A stretch of 7,342 bases of DNA from positions 1 through 7,342 of the forward strand of contig JASHTN010000443.1 of the NCBI GenBank assembly GCA_030040525.1, in the 5' to 3' direction. This DNA comes from Gammaproteobacteria bacterium. GTDB taxonomy: Bacteria > Pseudomonadota > Gammaproteobacteria > Steroidobacterales > Steroidobacteraceae. A program made the translations under genes and the position numbers. Each line of letters begins with the position of its first letter. The stretch's first letter is position 1. Of the stretch, positions 1 to 6,259 are shown in pieces. Under the pieces are notes generated by a model that was not told the origin of the DNA, searched no databases, and saw only the letters and a list, made by a program, of their open reading frames with translations.

Positions 1-6
1 GCGGCC

Positions 7-1872
7 TTGGCTGACGACTTTGTTCTGCAATCGGCCGGTGGACCGGCCGCCCGCCACAAGGGGGGCGGCGCCGGTGCGGCGGGGCGCGAGCTGCAGAGGT
101 TCATGCAGAAGTTTCTCCAGCGGGTCGACCGCGACGCCCGCCCTCTGCAGCTCAACTTCTTCAAGCGCGCCAAGCTCGCCAACTCCTTCAAGTGGCGGCT
201 GCTGGAAAAGGGTATCGAGAAGGAGCTTGTCGAGGAGCTGACGGGGGCACTGGTGCTTCGTTTGACGGCAGGTCGGACGGCCGCGCCAGTCTCGGTCGAT
301 TCTGAAGTGCAACGGACGCGGCGGGCAGGCCGCGGCACTGTTCAGGCGCTGCTGTTGCAGGCGAGCGAGCACACGTCACGTGGTGCACACGCCGAGGCGG
401 CCGGTTGTTACCGGGAGGCGCTGGCGCTCGACCCCCGTAACGCCCTCGCACACAACAACCTCGGAGTGGCTCTCTGCAACCTTGGCCGCTACGTCGAGGC
501 CGCTGAGCAGTTTCGTCAGGCGGTCGGGATCAAGGAGAACTATGCCGACGCCCAATTCAACCTGGGGTCGTTGCTCCGATCGCAGGGTCGGTATGTCGAA
601 TCGGAGCAGCCGCTGCGGCGCGCGCTGAAGATCAAGCCGACCCACATCGAGGCGCAGATCAGCTTCGCCGCCACCCTGTTCAATCTCGGACGTGTCCGTG
701 AATCCCGGGAGCTCCTGGAGAAGGTGCTCAGGACGGCTCCCCGTCACGTGGACGGGCTGCTCACCATGGGACAGCTCGCCGCGCGCGAGGGGCGCTTCGC
801 GGAAGCGGAAGGCTGCTTCAACCGCGCCCTGCAAGTCGACCCGAAGGCGCCCCACGCCTGGGTGGGCCTCGCGGCATTGCGCAGGATGACCTCTGCCGAT
901 GCAGCATGGCTCCGGGGTGCAGAACAAAGCGCCGATAGCGGGCTGCAACCTATGATCGAGGCGAACGTCCGATATGCGATCGGGAAGTATTACGACGAGG
1001 TTGGAGACTTCGGACGGGCGTTCCGCAGTTACCAGCGCGCGAACGAGTTGGTGAAGACTGGCGCCGAGCCCTATGACAGGGATGCGCGGACACGATTCGT
1101 CGACGGTCTGATCCAGGCCTACCCGCGCGACACGCTGGCGCGGACGCAGCGTGGGGCCGCGGATTGCCCAGTGCCGGTCCTCGTGGTAGGCATGCCGCGC
1201 TCGGGCACCACGTTGGTCGCACAGATTATCCATTCGCATCCCGCCGCCAACGCCATCGGGGAGCTCGAGTTCTGGGGTGTCGCGGTTCGCAAGCATGAAA
1301 CGAGCCTGCAGCGTGAGCCGCCGGGTGAGGCACTGCGCAGAAAGCTGGCGGCCAAGTACCTGCGGGTTCTCACCGAGCATGCGCCGGGGGCAGTGCGTAT
1401 CGTCGACAAGTCCCCGTTCAACTCTGACTACCTCGGGCCCATCCACGCGGTATTGCCGCAAGCTCGCGTCATCCACCTGCAGCGTGATCCCATCGATACG
1501 TGTCTGTCGTGCTACTTTCAAGATTTCCCGCCGGCGCTCAATTTCACGCTCGATCTCGCCGACCTCGCGCACTATTACCGTGAATACCGGCGCCTGGTGG
1601 ACCACTGGCGCGCGACGCTGCCGCCGGGCGTGCTGCTGGATGTGCCCTATGAGGAGCTGATCGCCGACCAGCAGGGCTGGAGCCGCCGGATCGTTGAGTT
1701 TCTCGGGCTGCCGTGGGATGAGCGCTGCCTGAGCCCCCACACGGCCGACCGCGCCGTGTTGACCGCCAGCTACTGGCAGGTGCGGCAGAAGATCTATCAG
1801 AGCTCTGTGGGCCGCTGGCGCAACTACGAGAAGTTCATCGCTCCACTGCTCGCCTTGAGGGACCTGGACTGA
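7..1872 (+). CDS. TPR-repeat sulfotransferase family protein (start uncertain, possibly 5' partial)
   Basis: Predicted PAPS-dependent sulfotransferase fused to an N-terminal tetratricopeptide array. Numbered from the TTG at 7, residues 1-32 are Gly/Ala-rich and 33-90 form a charged segment I do not recognise. About five TPR units fill 113-293, with the usual LG..L...GRY.EA pattern, and a further helical pair lies near 318-350. The sulfotransferase domain begins near 388. The 5'-phosphosulfate loop GMPRSGTT is at 395-402, followed by GELEFW at 418-423, whose E419 sits where tyrosylprotein sulfotransferases carry their catalytic Glu. The 3'-phosphate motif is at 493-501, with R493 and S501 eight residues apart as in that family. 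The C-terminal segment YWQVRQKIY..S.GRW is typical of bacterial TPR-sulfotransferases. No signal peptide or membrane segment is evident. The frame is open to the window edge, so the start may be upstream; an in-frame ATG at 103 is the alternative. The substrate (protein tyrosine, glycan or small molecule) cannot be read from the sequence. Confidence 0.88.
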   Translation: MADDFVLQSAGGPAARHKGGGAGAAGRELQRFMQKFLQRVDRDARPLQLNFFKRAKLANSFKWRLLEKGIEKELVEELTGALVLRLTAGRTAAPVSVDSEVQRTRRAGRGTVQALLLQASEHTSRGAHAEAAGCYREALALDPRNALAHNNLGVALCNLGRYVEAAEQFRQAVGIKENYADAQFNLGSLLRSQGRYVESEQPLRRALKIKPTHIEAQISFAATLFNLGRVRESRELLEKVLRTAPRHVDGLLTMGQLAAREGRFAEAEGCFNRALQVDPKAPHAWVGLAALRRMTSADAAWLRGAEQSADSGLQPMIEANVRYAIGKYYDEVGDFGRAFRSYQRANELVKTGAEPYDRDARTRFVDGLIQAYPRDTLARTQRGAADCPVPVLVVGMPRSGTTLVAQIIHSHPAANAIGELEFWGVAVRKHETSLQREPPGEALRRKLAAKYLRVLTEHAPGAVRIVDKSPFNSDYLGPIHAVLPQARVIHLQRDPIDTCLSCYFQDFPPALNFTLDLADLAHYYREYRRLVDHWRATLPPGVLLDVPYEELIADQQGWSRRIVEFLGLPWDERCLSPHTADRAVLTASYWQVRQKIYQSSVGRWRNYEKFIAPLLALRDLD

Positions 1873-1904
1873 CCTGATCGCGCGGTCCGCTGGCGCGGCT
1901 AAAG

Positions 1905-1921
1905 CGCGGGCGTGACCCGCG
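1905..1921 (+). terminator. GC hairpin after the sulfotransferase gene, weak terminator candidate
   Basis: A perfect 6-bp inverted repeat (CGCGGG / CCCGCG) encloses a 5-base loop and starts 33 bases after the sulfotransferase stop codon. No T-run follows, so it does not meet the classical intrinsic terminator pattern. It could stabilise the 3' end or be chance in GC-rich DNA. Confidence 0.25.
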
Positions 1922-2022
1922 GCAGCGATGGCTCCGGGCATAGTTTTCCGCTAACCCCGTCACAAATTCGCTGCGAGCTGCCTCGTCTGTGCCATCGCGC
2001 ACGGCCCACTTCCCGAGAACCT

Positions 2023-2039
2023 CTTACAGTCGCTTACAG
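2023..2039. repeat. Short tandem direct repeat CTTACAG
   Basis: Two exact copies of CTTACAG, at 2023-2029 and 2033-2039, are separated by three bases. The period is ten bases, about one helical turn. The repeat sits 30-46 bases before the GTG of the possible small ORF, in a promoter-distance position. It could be a pair of same-face operator half-sites, but two 7-base copies alone are weak evidence. Confidence 0.3.
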
Positions 2040-2068
2040 GAAAATCACTCTTCTCCTGGGAGATTGGC

Positions 2069-2167
2069 GTGAACTTGAGAAAGCGACTGGCCCGGGCACG
2101 CAGAAAGGCAAAGGCCAACCGGCTGAGACGGTGGCAGCAGGTCCCCGTCCATGCGAGCTGGGCGTAG
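2069..2167 (+). CDS. Possible small basic protein, 32 aa, unrecognised
   Basis: A 32-codon frame starts with GTG at 2069 and ends at TAG 2165-2167. A good Shine-Dalgarno sequence, GGGAG at 2058-2062, lies six bases before the GTG, at optimal spacing. The peptide is very basic: 11 Arg/Lys fall in the first 21 residues, beginning MNLRKRLARARRKAK, followed by a neutral tail with two Trp. The amphipathic, basic N-terminal half could be a helix that binds nucleic acid, ribosome or membrane, but I do not recognise a family. Very short Arg-rich frames arise easily in GC-rich DNA, so the Shine-Dalgarno sequence is the main support. It lies alone in the 584-base gap before clpB. A longer overlapping frame at 1912-2226 has no such start signal and a composition unlike a protein. 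Confidence 0.3.
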   Translation: MNLRKRLARARRKAKANRLRRWQQVPVHASWA

Positions 2168-2395
2168 ATCCGACAGTGTTAGTGCCGATGCTGTCCGGTC
2201 ACCCGGTACGACCGTGCGCCGTGTGATATCCGTCAACAGACTTCCCACAGCAATCGCCTGAGACAGTGTCCGCCCGCGGCGCGCGGCACAAATTGCACTC
2301 AGGCTTGTGGATTCGCCTCCGCGGGTGCCTCAGAACCGCTCTGCACGCGCGGGCCGGCGCACCCCTGCGCTATTCTTGGGTCGAAGCGCCGCAGG

Positions 2396-2426
2396 CCCTT
2401 GAACGGGCAGCGGTTTATCCCCACAG
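2396..2426 (+). promoter_or_regulatory. Sigma32 (RpoH)-type heat-shock promoter of clpB
   Basis: The -35 element CCCTTGAA at 2396-2403 matches the RpoH consensus core CTTGAA. A 15-base spacer follows, then a CCCC-type -10 element, CCCCACAG at 2419-2426, against the consensus CCCCATNT. Predicted transcription starts near 2432-2434, leaving a leader of about 24 bases before the clpB ATG. Both element identity and spacing fit, and clpB is a standard RpoH target, so the call is strong for a sequence-only prediction. Confidence 0.8.
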
Positions 2427-2443
2427 AGGGACCAGCCACGCCC

Positions 2444-2450
2444 GAGGCGG
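2444..2450 (+). promoter_or_regulatory. Ribosome binding site of clpB
   Basis: GAGG at 2444-2447, within GAGGCGG, lies nine bases before the ATG at 2457. This supports the first of two closely spaced ATGs (2457 and 2463). ClpB homologues begin MRxDxLT, which also selects 2457. Confidence 0.6.
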
Positions 2451-2456
2451 ATTCCC

Positions 2457-5054
2457 ATGCGAATGGACAAGCTCACCAGCCGGTTTCAGCAGGCGCTCGC
2501 CGATGCGCAGTCGCTCGCCGTCGGCCGTGACCACCAGCTTCTCGAGCCGGGGCACGTCATGCTCGCGCTGCTCGACAGCCCGGGCGGTACGGTGCGGCCG
2601 CTGCTGCTGAAAGCGGGCGCCGACGTCAACAAGCTGCGCGCGGGGCTCCTCGCGCAGCTCGACGGGCTGCCGAAGGTGGAGGGCGCGCCTGGGGAGATCC
2701 ATGTCTCGAACGACCTCAGTCGCATTCTCAACGTCACCGACAAGCTGGCGCAGCAGCGTGGCGATCAGTTCATCCCGAGCGAGCTGTTCGTGCTGGCCGC
2801 CTTCGAGGACCGCACGCTGGCGCGCCTCTTCAAGGAGGCGGGCATGGTGCGCGGTGCGATCGACAAGGCGATTGACGAGGTGCGTGGCGGCGAGAAGGTG
2901 TCGGACCCCAACGCGGAAGAGGGCCGTCAGGCGCTCGAGAAGTACACCATCGATCTCACCGGGCGCGCGGCTTCCGGCAAGCTCGACCCTGTCATCGGCC
3001 GCGACGACGAGATTCGCCGCACCATCCAGGTGCTGCAGCGCCGGACCAAGAACAACCCGGTGCTGATCGGTGAGCCCGGCGTCGGCAAGACCGCGATCGT
3101 CGAGGGACTCGCCCAGCGCATCGTCAACGGCGAGGTGCCGGAGGGACTGAAGGACAAGCGCATCCTGGCGCTCGACATGGGCGCGCTGATTGCCGGCGCG
3201 AAATTCCGCGGCGAGTTCGAGGAGCGCCTCAAGAGCGTGCTCAACGACCTCGCCAAGCAGCAGGGGCAGATCATCCTCTTCATCGACGAGCTGCACACCA
3301 TGGTCGGCGCCGGCAAGGCGGAAGGCGCGATGGACGCCGGCAACATGCTCAAGCCCGCACTGGCGCGCGGCGAGCTGCACTGCGTCGGCGCGACCACGCT
3401 CGATGAGTACCGCAGGTACATCGAGAAGGACGCAGCCCTCGAGCGGCGCTTCCAGAAGGTCCTGGTCGACGAGCCTTCGGTGGAAGACACGATCGCGATC
3501 CTGCGCGGGCTGAAAGAGCGCTACGAGGTGCACCACCAGGTCGAGATCACGGACCCGGCGATCGTCGCCGCCGCCACCCTCTCGCACCGCTACATCACCG
3601 ACCGCCAGCTTCCCGACAAGGCCATCGACCTCATCGATGAGGCCGCCGCCCGCATCCGCATGGAGATCGATTCCAAGCCCGAGGCGCTCGACCGGCTCGA
3701 CCGGCGCATCATCCAGCTGAAGATCGAGCAGGAGGCGCTGAAGAAGGAGAAGGACGAGGCCTCGCGCAGGCGCCTGGCGACCCTCGAAGGCACGCTGCAG
3801 GGCCTCGAGAAGGAATACGCCGACCTCGAGGAGGTCTGGAAGTCGGAGAAGGCGGCGCTGCAGGGCAGCGCCCAGATCCGCGAGGAGCTCGACCGTGCAC
3901 GCGCGGAGCTCGACGCCGCGCGGCGTGCCGGCAACCTGGGGCGCATGGCGGAGCTTCAGTACGGCAAGATCCCCGAGCTCGAGAAGCGCCTCACTTCGGC
4001 CACCGTCGCCGAGGAGAAGGCGCCGACGCTGGTGCGTAACAAGGTCACCGAGGAGGAGATCGCGGAGGTGGTCTCCAAGTGGACCGGCATACCGGTGTCG
4101 AAGATGCTGCAGGGCGAGAAGGAGAAGCTGCTGCACATGGAGGATGCGCTGAAGAAGCGCGTCGTGGGCCAGGACGAGGCGGTGCGCATCGTCTCGGATG
4201 CCATCCGTCGCTCGCGCGCCGGGCTCGCCGATCCGCGCCGGCCGAACGGCTCATTCCTGTTTGTCGGTCCCACCGGCGTCGGCAAGACCGAGCTCTGCAA
4301 GGCGCTCGCCGAGTTCCTCTTCGACACCGAGGACGCTCTCATCCGCATCGACATGTCGGAGTTCATGGAGAAGCACTCGGTCGCGCGCCTGATCGGCGCC
4401 CCGCCCGGGTACGTCGGCTACGAGGAGGGCGGCTATCTCACCGAGGCGGTGCGCCGCCGCCCGTACTCGGTGATCCTGCTCGATGAGGTCGAGAAAGCGC
4501 ATCCCGACGTCTTCAACGTGCTGCTGCAGGTGCTCGACGACGGCCGGCTCACCGACGGCCAGGGCCGCACCGTCGACTTCCGCAACACCGTCATCATCAT
4601 GACCTCGAACCTCGGGTCCGAGGTCATCCAGGAGTATGCCGGTGAGAAGAACTACACGAAGATGAAGAGTGCGGTCATGGAGATCGTGCAGAAGAGCTTC
4701 CGGCCGGAGTTCATCAACCGCATCGACGACATCGTCGTGTTTCATCCGCTCGGCACGCAGCAGATCCGTGCGATCGTCGACATCCAGCTCATCTACCTGC
4801 GCAAACGCCTCGCCGAGCGCAACATGGATCTCACGCTCGATGATGCCGCACGCGATCTGCTCGGCGAGGCCGGCTTCGATCCGGTGTATGGTGCCCGGCC
4901 CTTGAAGCGCGCCATCCAGCAGCAGGTTGAGAACCCGCTCGCCGAACGCATCCTGAAGGGTGAGTTCGGGCCGGGGGACCGTATCCGCATCGGCGCACGC
5001 GAAGGCAAGCTCACGTTCTCGAAGGTGGAGGAGCGCCGGGCGGCGCGCGCCTGA
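2457..5054 (+). CDS. clpB: ATP-dependent disaggregase ClpB (Hsp100)
   Basis: Cytoplasmic hexameric AAA+ chaperone that, with DnaK-DnaJ-GrpE, pulls polypeptides out of heat-induced aggregates. At 865 residues it is full length (the E. coli protein is about 857). Domain order: Clp N-domain 1-145; first AAA+ module with Walker A GEPGVGKT at 205-212 and Walker B ILFIDELH at 273-280; coiled-coil middle domain about 405-525, including the conserved ELQYGKIPELEK segment near 499; second AAA+ module with Walker A GPTGVGKT at 604-611, pore loop GYVGYEEGG at 651-659, Walker B ILLDEVEKAH at 673-682, sensor TSN at 716-718 and sensor-2 GARPLKRAI at 812-820. Both ATPase sites look intact and the middle domain identifies ClpB rather than ClpA or ClpC. 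Pore loop 1 reads KFRGE, with Phe250 where E. coli has Tyr251. An in-frame GTG at codon 148 matches the E. coli internal start. Transcription is probably from the RpoH-type promoter just upstream. Confidence 0.98.
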   Translation: MRMDKLTSRFQQALADAQSLAVGRDHQLLEPGHVMLALLDSPGGTVRPLLLKAGADVNKLRAGLLAQLDGLPKVEGAPGEIHVSNDLSRILNVTDKLAQQRGDQFIPSELFVLAAFEDRTLARLFKEAGMVRGAIDKAIDEVRGGEKVSDPNAEEGRQALEKYTIDLTGRAASGKLDPVIGRDDEIRRTIQVLQRRTKNNPVLIGEPGVGKTAIVEGLAQRIVNGEVPEGLKDKRILALDMGALIAGAKFRGEFEERLKSVLNDLAKQQGQIILFIDELHTMVGAGKAEGAMDAGNMLKPALARGELHCVGATTLDEYRRYIEKDAALERRFQKVLVDEPSVEDTIAILRGLKERYEVHHQVEITDPAIVAAATLSHRYITDRQLPDKAIDLIDEAAARIRMEIDSKPEALDRLDRRIIQLKIEQEALKKEKDEASRRRLATLEGTLQGLEKEYADLEEVWKSEKAALQGSAQIREELDRARAELDAARRAGNLGRMAELQYGKIPELEKRLTSATVAEEKAPTLVRNKVTEEEIAEVVSKWTGIPVSKMLQGEKEKLLHMEDALKKRVVGQDEAVRIVSDAIRRSRAGLADPRRPNGSFLFVGPTGVGKTELCKALAEFLFDTEDALIRIDMSEFMEKHSVARLIGAPPGYVGYEEGGYLTEAVRRRPYSVILLDEVEKAHPDVFNVLLQVLDDGRLTDGQGRTVDFRNTVIIMTSNLGSEVIQEYAGEKNYTKMKSAVMEIVQKSFRPEFINRIDDIVVFHPLGTQQIRAIVDIQLIYLRKRLAERNMDLTLDDAARDLLGEAGFDPVYGARPLKRAIQQQVENPLAERILKGEFGPGDRIRIGAREGKLTFSKVEERRAARA

Positions 5055-5073
5055 AGACTGCACGCGCCTCGCA

Positions 5074-5094
5074 GCGGTCCGAGCCGCGCCCTTT
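5074..5094 (+). terminator. Weak terminator candidate after clpB
   Basis: GCGG at 5074-5077 pairs with CCGC at 5084-5087, with a possible extra T-G pair and a CCGA loop. After four more bases comes a run of only three T (5092-5094). It lies 20 bases after the clpB stop. The stem is short and the T-run minimal, so termination would be inefficient if it occurs. Confidence 0.25.
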
Positions 5095-5105
5095 CATACG
5101 TCCGT

Positions 5106-5111
5106 TATACT
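5106..5111 (+). promoter_or_regulatory. Candidate -10 box of the fmdB-DUF502 unit
   Basis: TATACT matches the sigma70 -10 consensus TATAAT at five of six positions and stands out in GC-rich DNA. It ends six bases before the fmdB ATG at 5118, which puts the expected transcription start at or next to the A of the ATG. No good -35 element is visible 16-18 bases upstream (the region reads GCCGCG), and only a weak GAG could act as a Shine-Dalgarno sequence. Confidence 0.5.
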
Positions 5112-5117
5112 GAGCTC

Positions 5118-5588
5118 ATGCCGTTCTACGAATACGAGTGTCAGGCCTGCAGATTCTACACCGAGGTCATGCAGAAGATCACGGACACGCCGCTCTCGAA
5201 GTGTCCGTCGTGCGGCAAACGCCGGCTGAAGAAGCTGGTGTCGGCGCCCGTGTTCCGCCTGAAGGGCGCGGGCTGGTACGAGACTGACTTCAAGTCGGAG
5301 AAGGAGAACCGGCGCAACCTCCTCGGTCCCGAGAAGGAAGAGGCGAAGGCCGAGGTCAAAGCCGAGGGTAAAGACAAGGTTGAAGCGAAGGAGACGCAGG
5401 GCGCCGAAGCGAAGGCGCCCGCTGCCACCGACAAGGCGTCTGCCCCGGCCAAGGAGCTTCCCAAGGACAAGGAGCGCGTCGCCCCCGCGGGGTCCGAAGC
5501 GGCAGGTCGCGCACCGGCGGCGCACCGGCCGGCCCGGTCGGCTGCCAGGCGCCCGAAAGCCGCAGCCGGGCGCAAGGCGCGCCGCTAG
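5118..5588 (+). CDS. FmdB-family zinc ribbon protein with long Lys/Ala/Glu-rich tail
   Basis: Small zinc-ribbon protein of the FmdB regulatory family (FmdB_reg). The name comes from a putative formamidase regulator; the function in proteobacteria is not established. The N-terminal MPFYEYECQAC begins the ribbon: C8xxC11 and C29xxC32, 17 residues apart, form a four-Cys zinc site. The family block KKLVSAPVFRLKGAGWYETDF follows at about 38-58, so the start is secure. Residues from about 70 to 156 are low-complexity Lys/Ala/Glu/Pro, shifting from mixed charge to strongly basic (RPARSAARRPKAAAGRKARR at the end), probably disordered and resembling histone H1-like tails. Family members are often only 70-110 residues, so this tail is long. 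The gene is followed after 11 bases by the DUF502 gene, a conserved pairing. A TATACT box six bases before the ATG suggests leaderless expression. DNA or RNA binding is plausible but inferred. Confidence 0.9.
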   Translation: MPFYEYECQACRFYTEVMQKITDTPLSKCPSCGKRRLKKLVSAPVFRLKGAGWYETDFKSEKENRRNLLGPEKEEAKAEVKAEGKDKVEAKETQGAEAKAPAATDKASAPAKELPKDKERVAPAGSEAAGRAPAAHRPARSAARRPKAAAGRKARR

Positions 5589-5599
5589 GGTCGGAGGCC

Positions 5600-6259
5600 A
5601 TGCAAGCCAGCGCGCGGAAATGGCTATGGGGCCTGCGGCGCTACCTGGTGGCGGGAATCCTGGTGTGGCTGCCGATTCTCGCCACCATCTGGGTCGTGAG
5701 CTTCATGCTGCGGCTGATGGACAGCACCCTGCTGCTCCTGCCGGCGGGGCTGCGGCCGCAGGCGCTGGTCGGCTTCGCGCTGCCCGGCGCAGGTCTCGTG
5801 TTCGCGCTCATCGTGCTGCTTCTCACGGGGCTCCTCGTCACGAACCTCATCGGGCGACAGCTGATCGTCTGGGGCGAGGAGCTGCTCAATCGCATTCCGG
5901 TGGTGCGCAGCGTGTACGGCGGGGTGAAGAGCTTCACCGAGAGCGTCTTCTCGCAATCAAACTCCTTCCGCAAGGTCGTGATGGTCGAGTATCCGCGCGC
6001 CGGTGCCTGGAGCCTCGGGTTCCTGACCGCGGAGGATGTTCCCGAGGTGAGCGAGAAGCTGGGCGAGCCGCACTCGGCCGTGTACATCTCGGCGGCGCTC
6101 AACGCCACGGCGGGCTACCTCGTCATCGTGCCGCGCCGCCAGCTGGTGGAGCTCGACATGACGGTGGATGCGGCGATGAAGATGATCATCACCTGCGGGG
6201 TGGTCGTGCCGCCGCACCCCGCGCCTGAGCCGCAGGAGCTGGCAAAGCCCGCTGCCTGA
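5600..6259 (+). CDS. DUF502 family inner-membrane protein
   Basis: Integral membrane protein of the DUF502 family (PF04367), function unknown, 219 residues, a usual length. Two hydrophobic segments at about 15-37 and 63-85 are predicted transmembrane helices. The family signature NRIPVVRSVYGGVKSFTES lies at 97-115, followed by FRKVVMVEYPR at 123-133, SLGFLT at 138-143 and the C-terminal block GYLVIVPRRQLVELDM at 172-187. The loop before that block, which I recall as PTTPNPTSG in many homologues, reads SAALNATAG at 164-172, losing every proline. The tail after 203 is Pro-rich. The ATG is preceded by GGAGG at 5593-5597, only two bases away, which is too close to be optimal; AGGG at 5587-5590 is nine bases away and may be the working site. 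It lies 11 bases after fmdB and is probably cotranscribed. In many proteobacteria aspS follows this gene; here it does not. Confidence 0.93.
   Translation: MQASARKWLWGLRRYLVAGILVWLPILATIWVVSFMLRLMDSTLLLLPAGLRPQALVGFALPGAGLVFALIVLLLTGLLVTNLIGRQLIVWGEELLNRIPVVRSVYGGVKSFTESVFSQSNSFRKVVMVEYPRAGAWSLGFLTAEDVPEVSEKLGEPHSAVYISAALNATAGYLVIVPRRQLVELDMTVDAAMKMIITCGVVVPPHPAPEPQELAKPAA

Noticed and set aside
376..1941. 521-codon minus-strand frame opposite the sulfotransferase gene
   Set aside because: It mirrors a well-supported gene; long antisense frames are expected from GC-rich third positions, and its translation shows no recognisable domain.
1912..2226. 104-codon plus-strand frame in the gap before clpB
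   Set aside because: No Shine-Dalgarno sequence near its GTG, translation looks random, and it begins inside a GC hairpin.
2172..2269. Direct repeat GACAGTGT at 2172-2179 and 2262-2269
   Set aside because: An 8-base match in a gap of nearly 600 bases is expected by chance and has no supporting context.
2371..2376. TATTCT as a sigma70 -10 box for clpB
   Set aside because: No -35 element at the right distance; the RpoH-type promoter downstream is far stronger.
2414..2425. DnaA-box-like TTTATCCCCACA, with TGTGGATTC about 110 bases upstream
   Set aside because: Both depart from TTATCCACA, no cluster or AT-rich unwinding region is present, and the first is better explained as the -10 of the heat-shock promoter.
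2415..4136. 573-codon minus-strand frame opposite clpB
   Set aside because: Leu/Val/Asp/Arg-biased translation typical of the antisense of a GC-rich gene; clpB is certain on the other strand.
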